NCBI GenBank assembly: GCA_937944175.1
Contig: CALDZW010000166.1
Coordinates: 1 to 8,840 of the forward strand
DNA length: 8,840 nucleotides
DNA from: an uncultured Candidatus Altimarinota bacterium
Lineage (GTDB): Bacteria > Patescibacteriota > Gracilibacteria > BD1-5 > UBA6164
Reading direction: 5' to 3'
Below the pieces are notes generated by a model. It had not been told where the DNA came from. It did no database searches and saw nothing but the letters and a program-made list of their open reading frames with translations. The stretch's first letter is position 1; each line of letters opens with the position of its first letter. The position numbers and the translations under genes are program-made. Below are positions 1-8,267 of this stretch, piece after piece.

Positions 1-8
1 ATATACAC

Positions 9-608
9 ATGTTAGAAAAGGAGGTTAAAATATTAGATATAGATATAAAAGACTTAGTAGAAAAACTAGAAAAACTTGGAGCTGAAAGAACATTTGAATG
101 AGAAATCCATGATGTGTACTATGATTTTCCAAACTGAGAAAATTTAAAGATGGAAGAAAATAAACGCATGTTCAGAGTAAGAAAAAAAGGAGAAGAACAT
201 ATATATACAATCAAACGAACTCGTACAGAAATGTGAAAAAAAGAGTGAGCAATGATCAAAGATGAACACGAAACACGAATTAGTAACGTTGAAAGTTTTC
301 AAAAAGTACTAGAAAAATATGGCCTAACAAGAACAAGAGAAAAAATAAAACACAGAGTTTCTTATAAACTTGCATGAGCTGAATTTGACATTGATACATA
401 TAAATGAATCCCTCCATTTCTTGAAATTGAAGAGCAATCAAGAGATGCTATAAACTTCTGGATTTCAAAATTATGATTAGATAATCATAGTATACTCATT
501 GGGGGATCTCGTAGTATTTTTAGGCACTATTGAATTAAATACCTTGACTTTAATTGGCAAGCAGAAAGCAAAGAAAAAAAGAAGAAAAAATCAAAGAAAA
601 AAAAATAA
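9..608 (+). CDS. CYTH-domain protein (CyaB / class IV adenylate cyclase-like or triphosphatase-like)
   Basis: Read with TGA as Gly this is an unbroken 199-residue protein ending in TAA. The start at position 9 is chosen because the family-defining ExExK signature (E3, E5, K7) follows at once, as in CyaB-like proteins; only 8 bases precede it, so an upstream start or ribosome site cannot be judged. Other CYTH tunnel residues are visible: R53-M-F-R-V-R58, the basic K69-R-T-R72, E86/E88, H115-R-V-S-Y119, the acidic D127-I-D129 and L138-E-I-E141. CYTH enzymes bind triphosphates through these charged residues with metal ions; known members are class IV adenylate cyclases, thiamine triphosphatases and inorganic triphosphatases, and the sequence alone does not say which applies. 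There is no signal peptide, so it is cytoplasmic. Eight in-frame TGA codons are used as Gly. The last dozen residues are almost all Lys, encoded by an A-tract that also forms part of the following terminator. It converges on the minus-strand surface cluster and is probably unrelated to it. Confidence 0.9.
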
Positions 609-640
609 GATAGTGAAGATATCATCTGAACTACCTTATT
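604..640. terminator. bidirectional hairpin terminator between convergent genes
   Basis: The arm at 604-614 (AATAAGATAGT) pairs with 630-640 (ACTACCTTATT) in 10 of 11 positions with one A/C mismatch. Inside lies a smaller hairpin, AGAT-ATC-ATCT (617-627). On the plus strand the stem runs into a T tract (639-645). On the minus strand it is followed by a T tract complementary to the A-rich end of the CYTH gene (about 590-605). It therefore looks able to stop transcription from both sides. It overlaps the TAA stop of the CYTH gene, and its plus-strand T tract touches the stop of the pyruvyltransferase gene. Confidence 0.75.
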
Positions 641-643
641 TTT

Positions 644-1771
644 TTATATACTTCTAATTTGTTCAATGATTTCTCTTGTTTTTTTTGAATAAGAAATTCA
701 CAAAAATGGTATTTCATAAATTTGGGATAAAATAATTGAATGAAGTCTCTGTGCAAAAACAAAGTCTACTTTTTTGTCTGTATATATTTTATACGACTCC
801 TCCATATTTGTACATATTTCAATTTTTATATCTAAATCAGATTCTAAATTATTCTTATGATTTGCAAGCCAATAGTAATCATTAGCTAATTTGTCTGTTT
901 TATGAAAACTATGTGGAACAAATATAATAACTGCTTTATGTTCTACTAAGAATTTACAAATATCATATACCCTTCTACTATAATTTCATATATCTCTTTG
1001 TCGTAAGGCAATTGCTACTTTTTTTCATTCTAAATCTTCTAAAGAAATTTTAGTATTGTCATCGTCCAATATTTTTTCAAGGTTCTCTATAGTGAAATCT
1101 TGTGTAAAAACACTTCCATATAAATAGCTTTCTCATGAAAATGGATCAGTTGATGATTGTAACATATGTCTTTTATCTCAATCTCAAAATACCTTATCAT
1201 AAAATACAGGATCTTTTTCAATTGAAATCCTTTTTGTGAATCACATTTTCTCTAAAACTCTATAACTATAACGATCACGTACTGAAATAGATTTTGCAAG
1301 ATCGCATATTTTAAACAGCCTCGTGTAATTTTTTGGATTCTTAATATTTATTCATACTCTAAATACTTCTATTTTCTTTCTCAAAAAAGATGCATACTTT
1401 AAACGAAGATAAATTTGTAGTAATGGATTTGATACTGATTGTAACTCTTCATCAAATAAAATCCCTCCTCATCATAGTACAACTCTATCAGATTGCCATA
1501 TTACGTTAAGAAAAGTAAAAAAATTTTTACAATTTTTTCATATGTTAGCTATTTTTTTTACCCCCATTGGAAAATAACTATAATATGCTACATTTGGCGC
1601 AGTAAAAAAAGGATCTGCAACATCGTAAGAAAACACACTAAATTCTATCTCATTTTTTGACACTCATAAAAATTCTGAATACTTTTCCTCCAAAAAATAA
1701 ATCTGATTTTTTAAAATAAGCTCATCTCATAGGTTCTGAGAACCAATAGCTGCAAGTATAGCGATCCTCAT
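644..1771 (-). CDS. csaB: polysaccharide pyruvyl transferase, CsaB type
   Basis: The frame is open for 375 residues with TGA as Gly and ends in TAA. The family transfers pyruvate from phosphoenolpyruvate to a sugar of an envelope polysaccharide, forming a ketal. In the CsaB branch the product is the wall polymer group recognised by SLH domains. Family signatures run in order: an N-terminal beta strand followed by N13-L-G-D-E-L (G15 is a TGA codon), the glycine-rich G100-GGG-ILFDEE near residue 100, A255-LRQRD in the second half, and the C-terminal block F339-A-Q-R-L-H344 followed by P-F-L-G-I-S-Y-S-K-K, the classic end of the PS_pyruv_trans domain. Length matches CsaB proteins. It has no signal peptide, so it is cytoplasmic. 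It begins 3 nt after the stop of the giant SLH/PKD gene, with no clear Shine-Dalgarno sequence, so translation is probably coupled to that gene. The csaB symbol rests on motifs plus the two SLH-protein neighbours; another pyruvyltransferase of the same superfamily is the alternative. Confidence 0.9.
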
Positions 1772-1774
1772 ATA

Positions 1775-4700
1775 TTATTCACTTATAGTATAAACATCAC
1801 CCCTAGAAAAAAGCTCGGTAGAATCAATTGAAGTAATAGCTGGAAATATTACATCACATTTTCTCAGTATTGAATTGAAATCTATTGAATGAGAACATGG
1901 ACAACTATTACATGTAGTATTCCCATAAATAAATGCTGAGTGCCCTTTTTCTAGACATGGGTTTATTGATACAACATATGGTTTACATACTGCTTGAGTA
2001 GAACATATCTTTGGATCATTACTTGTACATTTATATCAAGAATCACACGAACAATCTGCTTTACAAAAATCATCAAGAATAGGACACCCTCAATTCAGAG
2101 AAGATCCACTTACAAGTGGGCAAGCATCTCTACAGTCAGGGACCCCATCATCATCTCAGTCAAGCTCACATGAATTTGCACTTAATACTCTTACAGATTC
2201 TTTTGCAGATCCTGTTTTAGCATTTGTATCAGTAGCATATACTGTAGCAACATAGAAACCTTTTGTCTTATATACATGTGTAATTACTTTTCAGCGACCT
2301 GTTGTCCCATCACCAAAATCCCATTCATATGTATATTCACCTAGTGGTGATACATTAGCAATAAAGTCTACACTAAGTTTTTGATTCCCAATTGGTGGTG
2401 TTCTTGTCATAGTAACAATGAATCCTCATCAAACACTACTTTGATTTACTGAAACAATAACTTGAGAATCTCATGTTCTTCATTCTCAATCAGTAACAAT
2501 AAGCTTCACTGTATATACTCATATTTCTTCATACACATGATTAACTATCTTCCCATCTCATATGACACTATCTCAGTAATCCCATGTGTATTCATAATTC
2601 CCATCTCAGCCACTAGCTATTCATGTAAGTTTGACTGGATTCCCCAAGTCTACTCCATTTCCATCCCAACTTATTGATACTCATAAATACTTTGAGTTAT
2701 TCTCTGTTCAATTTCAGTCATCATTTCAGTCATCATTTCATCTTGATCTCACATATACTTGTACATATCATTTCCCTATTCTATTTGTCCCATCTGATCA
2801 AATCAGTTGGACTCTATACGTTCCTTTTTGATTATATGTATGTGACAACTTTTTTTCTGATCAAATTCACCCATCTCAAAAATCCCAGGCATAAATATAA
2901 TTCCCATCTCATCAATCTATAAATCATTCAAAATTGATTGGCTCTCACACATATTGGGTACTCGGGATTCATCGTACTTGTACTCATAGTCATTTGTCTG
3001 TTTCTGAATCCGTAATTGGATTTCAGTTTCAATCAGTGTCTTGAACTACAATAGTCACTTCTGAAGAACCACTATTTCACTTGTCATCAATTACTCACAA
3101 ATAGATCCTATAGATTCACTTCTTTGAAAAATCATGGTCTATCTCTTTTCATTTAAAAAGTGTTCCATCTGATAATTTCCAACTATATAAGTACTTTCAG
3201 CTTCATCATGTAACCAATCACTCAAAATCAAATCTATCTCATACTTTTCAAAATGTATCTGGTGATACTTTTATTTCTACTCATAACCTCTTTTTTCTAT
3301 CATCTCAATTTCAGTCATCATTTGGGTCAGTATTTGAGTCTGTTATGACTACTTGCACTCGGGCATTTCATGTTTTTCAATCAGAATCGATTACTTCTAG
3401 AGTAGTAACATATCACCCTGGTTTTGTATACTTTTTTTCATTATCTTTTCATGTTTCAGAATCACCATCTCCATAATTCCATTTATATGTATAGACTCCA
3501 TTTCATCATTCTACTAATCACGTATAATCAATTTTTTCTCACAAAGATACTTTTAGTGGTTCAGCATCTATTCATACTGACAAACTATTAGAATCATCAT
3601 TACCATTCTTTTGTATAATAACAACTGTCACTATTGCTGTGGCTGTCTTTCATGAACCATCTGTTATCTCAAGTACCACCTCATATGTTCCTGGTTGTTC
3701 ATAATAATGAACTACATCTTTTGAAGATCCATCAACACCATTTCAAAAATACCAATCATATGAATATGATCCATCTCATCAAATCCCTACTCATTCAAAA
3801 TTAATATCTTCATCTATCGACTGCCTAAATGGTCCTCATGAAATACGTGCTCATAATTTTTCTCAACTATAATCTTCCTGTGGATCCACAAGAAGAATAG
3901 AAACTTTTGATGTTCCCTTTTTTCAATCACCATCAACTACATCAAGATCAACAATATAGATTCATGGAGTATCATATTGATGAATTGATGAGGAATTTGT
4001 TCAGGTATCATTATCTCAAAAATCCCATATATATGTATAATTCCCATCTCATCAAGATATTTGAGAATCAAAATTAATATCTTCTCCAATTCTCTGTTTT
4101 AAGGGATCCGCAATAATTTTTACTCATAAACCATCAGAGTTATTATCTCACAATGAGTTATCTATTATAACAATAGTTACTTCTGCACTTCATGATTTTC
4201 ATGAATCATCTACTACCTCAAGAGTCACAACATATACTCATGGTTTTTCATAGGTCTTTATGAACTTTTCTCAATCAGATTTTATTCCATCTCAAAAATC
4301 CCAATTGTATGTATATCCTCACTCTCCTCATCTTACCATTGATCAAAAATCAATTGCTCATCAAACATATTGAGTAAATGGACCTCCGGTAATTTGAACT
4401 CATATTCAGGTATTTCAAGAACCTGAGTTTGTTTTTTCAGTTACTACAATGGTAGAAGTAGCGGTTGAACTATTTCATTCTCAATCCTTTACCTCAAGCT
4501 CTAAAGTATATTTTCAAGGCTTGTCATATACGTGCTTCATATCTTTTCACTCACCACTCTTTCAATCTCAATATTTCCACTTATATAAGTAATCTCCATC
4601 TCATCAATTTGCATCTCCTACAAATGACACTCTTGTATCCAATGGTCACACAAGTGGTCATCATGTCATAGATACTGATAAATCAGATACTTTTTCGTCT

Positions 4701-5860
4701 CAATCATTTCAATTCACATAGAGTGTAGAAAGTGATCTTCCAGTATTTCAACAATTATCTTCTGCATACAAATATATATCCCATTTTCAAGATGGTTTTA
4801 GAGACGCATTGTCTATATATGATCAATACGTAATAACCTCTTTCCCTGAGGCTCTATGGTACATTTTCCACATATATCCTTTTGATGAATCAATTCACTT
4901 CTCACATATACCTGCTCATGATCATGAAAAATCAAATTCTGAATCATTTGGATCAATTTTTTTATCAACACAGTTTGTATCTGTTGGCTTGCAAGTAGCA
5001 TCTAGAATAGATAATGACACTGGTAGTGAATATGATGATAGTTGCTGTTTACAACTATTTGATTTTAAAATTATATAAGCCATTTTCAAAAAATCCTCCT
5101 TTGATATACTTTTGTCTGGATTGAACCTCAGAGCATCAGGATCAAGAAGTCTATAAGTCTTTTCATTTCAATCAGTGTCATACTCTACTAATTCAAGTTC
5201 AAGAGCTTTTCGAAAATATCAATAAAAGGTATATGCTGATCCATCAGAATTTCTTGGAAGTAAATCTGAAGCTAACTTTTGAGAAATTTTTCATTCATCA
5301 ATTTCTTCTATAACTCTTGTATTATCTTCTACAGTAAAAATTCATGAGTTTCTCAAAAGTACAGCAAGGGCTTCTTCTAATGTAATCTTATTATCAACAC
5401 AAAATGGACGTTTATGTGATTCTTGTTTTCAAGAATCACATTGGAATCAGGCATCATATCACTTTACATATGATTTATTATCACTCTCTGCAATACAATA
5501 AAAATATTTACTGCTAGCAGGAACATCATAAAATGTATCTGTTCAAGAATATTCCCTAATATATGAAGCATTAGTTTCTGGACTTATACACCTTCTACAA
5601 CTCACTTCCATTGATATTCAAACAAATTCATCTCTGTTTAAAAGTTTATTAGCACTAAACTTTCATTCACTGTCAGGAAATATCATTCCTCTATCATATA
5701 ATAATTCTAATTCTTCATAATAAGCATAGTCTTTTGATATATCCAAAAAAATATCTTCAATATTTGCTCAAAATGTTGAGTACATAGTTTGAAAAATTAT
5801 GTACATACACAGACCTAAAGAGAAAAGAATTCTTGACAAAAATTGAAAAAAATGACTCAT
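1775..5860 (-). CDS. giant secreted surface protein: SLH-like N-terminus, nine PKD repeats, TSP3 motif, Cys-rich C-terminus
   Basis: A single frame of 1361 residues was translated throughout with TGA as Gly; it starts at ATG 5860 behind an AGGA site and ends in TAA. Residues 1-33 are a signal peptide (basic start, hydrophobic core, then an A-N region). Residues 39-84, about 154-185 and about 208-266 resemble three divergent SLH modules, for example I-S-K-E-D-F-L-K-M near 252-260. A poorly conserved Ig/PKD-like domain lies at about 302-388. Nine PKD domains follow from about 394 to 1228, marked by W-x-F/Y-G-D-G cores with Trp at 428, 520, 612, 703, 794, 894, 992, 1093 and 1180, and usually a Y-x-x-x-G-x-Y strand after each. 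Residues 1234-1248 (D-G-D-D-D-G-V-P-D-C-R-D-A-C-P) match a thrombospondin type 3 calcium-binding repeat, and 14 Cys fall between 1243 and 1335. There is no C-terminal membrane anchor or LPXTG, so retention at the surface probably relies on the SLH-like part. The likely role is a stalk-like adhesin or envelope fibre; the partner is unknown. Confidence 0.92.
2177..4681 (-). repeat. array of nine PKD-domain coding repeats
   Basis: The nine units recur every 87-101 codons; Trp-to-Trp spacings are 92, 92, 91, 91, 100, 98, 101 and 87. Typical units read G-G-D-G-x-Y-x-Y-x-W-D-F-G-D-G, then H/K-x-Y-x-x-x-G-x-Y, then L-x-V-x-D-x-x-G. Unit 4 has W-Y-F-G-N-G and unit 6 has W-K-L-S-D-G, so the loop is altered in these two. 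Stretches of identical DNA occur between units: a 20-bp repeat at 2896-2915 and 4036-4055, exactly 1140 bp apart, and a 15-mer covering the D-F-G-D core at about 2873, 4013 and 4289. Linkers between units 5/6 and 7/8 are rich in Asn, Asp and Gly. Confidence 0.9.
2714..2737. repeat. 12-bp tandem duplication encoding an N-D-D-G linker
   Basis: The 12-mer TCAGTCATCATT is present twice in tandem (2714-2725 and 2726-2737). On the minus strand it encodes N-D-D-G twice, where the Gly is TGA. The same 12-mer, inside a longer 19-bp identical stretch, recurs at 3305-3323 in another inter-PKD linker. The reading frame is kept, so copy number could vary without breaking the protein. Confidence 0.8.
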
Positions 5861-5866
5861 ATATAT

Positions 5867-5870
5867 TCCT
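5867..5870 (-). promoter_or_regulatory. ribosome binding site of the giant SLH/PKD gene
   Basis: AGGA (TCCT on the plus strand) lies 6 nt before the ATG at 5860. It is the clearest Shine-Dalgarno-like site in the window and supports this start over later in-frame ATGs, which would remove the signal peptide. Confidence 0.55.
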
Positions 5871-5896
5871 GTAAAAATCAGTATAAATTCATAAAA

Positions 5897-5902
5897 ATTA
5901 TA
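5897..5902 (-). promoter_or_regulatory. possible -10 element before the giant SLH/PKD gene
   Basis: A perfect TATAAT (minus strand) lies in the 96-bp gap between the P-domain gene and the giant gene, about 37 nt before the start codon. The sequence 17 nt upstream of it (TTAGAC) is a poor -35 match, and such hexamers are common by chance in AT-rich DNA. The giant gene and csaB may therefore have their own promoter, or may be read through from the gene upstream. The rest of the gap (5861-5956) shows no convincing terminator. Confidence 0.35.
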
Positions 5903-5956
5903 TAAATTTTCTTACTAAAGTCTAATGAAGTTAGAACAAAGTTTATTCTCAATATA

Positions 5957-8137
5957 TTATCTATATAAACGGATAGTTTTGTACAAAAATTGTACCATTT
6001 CTTTCCTAGAAATTCATTTATCAGGATCAAAAATAAATTTTTCTTCTTGTGAATTAAAGACTCAAAGCATCTCTCCTTGGGCTATATACTTTTTATGCCA
6101 ATCTTCATTAATATCAGTATACCTTGTCTTTTGAAGGTTTTCAGAATCGATAAGAGACATTCTAAACAATATTTTTGTAGCTTCTATTTTTGAGATAGTA
6201 TCATTCTCTCTAAAAACTCTTTCTCATGAACCTGAAAGACTTCAATGAATAATACCTAAATCATAAGCTCTTTTAATGACTTTTGATTGCCAAGATCATT
6301 TTATTGTGTCTGTAAAATTTATCGTTGAAGCATCTTCATCTCTATACTCAATACAATGTGTTCTCAGTACAATCTTGAGAAATTCAACCCTTGATATATC
6401 TCTGTTTGGTTCAAATCTTCATTCTTTTGTTCCATTTATAATTCCAACACTTTCAAGACGTGCTATATGTTTTTTATCATTAAGATGAGAAATATCTAAT
6501 AATTCTGTCCTTCATAATGCATTAACTCACTCATCAAGTATTGTATCTATAATTTTACAATCAAGATAATCCTTTTTTAGATAATAATCAGTTCATATAT
6601 TATTTATATTTCTTGTTTTTTTTATTTGCCCTTCTGATGTCTTCTCTTTGGTAGATTTTTGAGAAAAATTTTCATTGTATAATTCTAATTGATCACATGG
6701 TTTTCAAAGATCACCATCAATACATTGATATCATATCTTTCTTACGTATACATCTGTTCAATTAGAATTTGATGTACATACTAGATGTTTCTCTTTCTTA
6801 CACAGAGAATAGGGTTCAATAATTTTTTCTTCAGCTGAACGTAAAGAAATATCTTCTACAGTAACAAACCTTACAATCTCTTTTGCCTCATGTCCATCAG
6901 AATTTATATAACTGTATGTAATTGGATATATTCAAGCAGTAGTAGTATCTACTATTCATTCTCAAGTAATAATTTTTGATCCATCTACTGGATCATCCAC
7001 TACAACTCCTGAATCTGTATATTCATCTCATACTGATATAATTTCATTTTCATCTCATACAAATGTAAGTACTGGGAGCTCCTTTGGAACCACTTCAAAG
7101 ATAACATTCTTTCTTGTAGTGAGTTGAGTGTCTGGTGTAAAAAATTCACTTGCTCATTTCACCTTACCTGAAGCATTGAAAATATATGTCCCTTCAGGAA
7201 AGTCTGTATTATCTCAGATAATAAAAGAATGTGAAATATGCTCTGCATCACCAGGTGTGCCACGTGGTGTGTATACCCTCTCTAAGGAAGAAAAGTCCAA
7301 TCAAAAATCATTTTTTGCCCAGCCTGGTTCCAAGCTAAATTCTTCTGTTCATTTATTTTCAACTCATGCACATACATATACTCTTTCCCCATTGATAAAC
7401 TCTCATTGCTCTTTTTTATCACTACAAGTAGGTTCATTTGAGATATACAAAAATAATTCTACTCATCCAAAAGCTAGACCAAGACATACTTCATTTATTG
7501 TTCAAAAATCTTTTGAATAATCATCTGAAACATTTAAAATCCACTCTCCAAAAACACTATCTCACACAAAAGAATTAAGTGGATCAATTGGCTTTGCTGT
7601 TCATTGAATTCATTGATCTTTTGAATGCGTATGTGAGAAAACATATGGACTAGAAACTCCCCCCCTTCAAGAGACTAACGTATCATAATTTTTTCAGACA
7701 CAAAAACTTTTCTCTGTTGTATTAAGTAATGCAACTTCTTCTTCATCTGAGAGAGAAAAATTATAACCTCATTTATCACACTCTGAAGCTCAATTAGTTG
7801 GACGTACACTTCCATCACCTAATTGCCATAATCTAATTTGAGTTTTATCAGGAGACATAAGTTTTGCTCATAAATCTGCTGCAAAAGTATGAGTAATATC
7901 AACAAAAACTTTCTTAACTTGATATGCAGTAGTGGCAGCACCTCATACATCAAAGGAAATGGGGATATTTATACTAGAGTTATCAGATAAATCCCAAGCT
8001 CATGGAAGGGGTGGCTGAGAACATAGTTCAACTGTTGTTTTTTCCTCTCAAAATGCAGCCCCTTCAAATCAGAACATTAACACACACGACACTGCATACA
8101 AGAATATAAAAAATGATCTTATTTTATAGTCAACCAT
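5957..8137 (-). CDS. secreted SLH-anchored protein with N-terminal P (Homo B) domain and bacterial Ig-like domains
   Basis: The frame is open for 726 residues with TGA as Gly and ends in TAA. Residues 1-27 form a signal peptide. Residues about 38-228 match the P/Homo B domain of proprotein convertases: V77-F-V-D-I-T-H-T strand, D88-L-G-A-K-L-M-S-P, and F196-G-E-W-I-L-N-V-S-D followed by D-F-G-T-I-N-E. This domain normally follows a subtilisin/kexin protease, but no peptidase domain is present here. Residues about 230-350 form an extra beta-type region with a Cys pair. Residues about 358-428 look like a DUF5011-type Ig-like domain (E-I-I-S-V-G-D-E-Y-T-D-S-G start, T-A-G-I-Y-P-I-T-Y middle). 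A Cys-containing linker (about 445-530) leads to three SLH modules at 546-592, 606-661 and 673-722, reaching almost to the C-terminus. SLH modules bind pyruvylated wall polymer, so this protein is probably held on the cell surface. It lies first in the surface cluster, 96 bp before the giant protein. Its precise role is unknown. Confidence 0.93.
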
Positions 8138-8177
8138 AATACAAACAAATTTTATATAGTAATATTCAAACTTGGTT

Positions 8178-8205
8178 ATCATATAACATTGTGTGAAGAA
8201 ATCAA
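8178..8205 (-). promoter_or_regulatory. candidate promoter of the surface cluster
   Basis: On the minus strand TTGATT (8200-8205) and TATGAT (8178-8183) are 16 nt apart, about 40 nt before the ATG of the P-domain/SLH gene. It lies just downstream of the terminator that closes the methyltransferase unit, as expected for a new transcription unit. No Shine-Dalgarno sequence is visible before the ATG at 8137. The spacing is slightly short and the region is AT-rich, so this is tentative. Confidence 0.4.
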
Positions 8206-8238
8206 AAAAATAACATGAATTGTTACGGACAATCCATG
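8204..8238 (-). terminator. Rho-independent terminator after the SpoU-family gene
   Basis: Read on the minus strand, a 10-bp stem CATGGATTGT / ACAATTCATG (one G-U pair) encloses the 5-nt loop CCGTA and is followed by TTATTTTTTT. It starts about 30 nt after the TAG stop of the methyltransferase gene and separates that gene from the surface cluster. Confidence 0.8.
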
Positions 8239-8267
8239 CTAATACCTTCTAACTATTTATCACTCCC

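Noticed and set aside
2462..2922. Three overlapping plus-strand short frames rich in Ser, Ile and Phe
   Set aside because: They are antisense to PKD units 7 and 8; the Ser/His/Ile bias is the complement of TGA/GAT-rich PKD codons.
2177..4681. Regularly spaced repeats that could suggest a CRISPR array
   Set aside because: The period is about 270-300 bp, the units are diverged, and they encode continuous PKD domains in frame; there are no short identical repeats with unique spacers.
4809..5078. Plus-strand open frame of 89 codons and a minus-strand frame of 62 codons at 4813-5001
   Set aside because: Both overlap the giant SLH/PKD gene in other frames and show no family motifs; the gene's own frame is continuous through this region.
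9..5860. Many in-frame TGA codons suggesting pseudogenes or selenocysteine
   Set aside because: They occur uniformly in all five genes at positions where glycine is expected, without other disabling changes; a recoded genome explains them all.
5861..5956. Possible terminator between the P-domain gene and the giant SLH/PKD gene
   Set aside because: Only very short complementary stretches (about 4 bp) were seen and no T tract follows them, so read-through from the first gene remains possible.
7128..7520. Plus-strand open frame of 130 codons
   Set aside because: It lies entirely antisense to the P-domain part of the 726-residue minus-strand gene, has no recognisable domain, and is a by-product of that gene's codon use.
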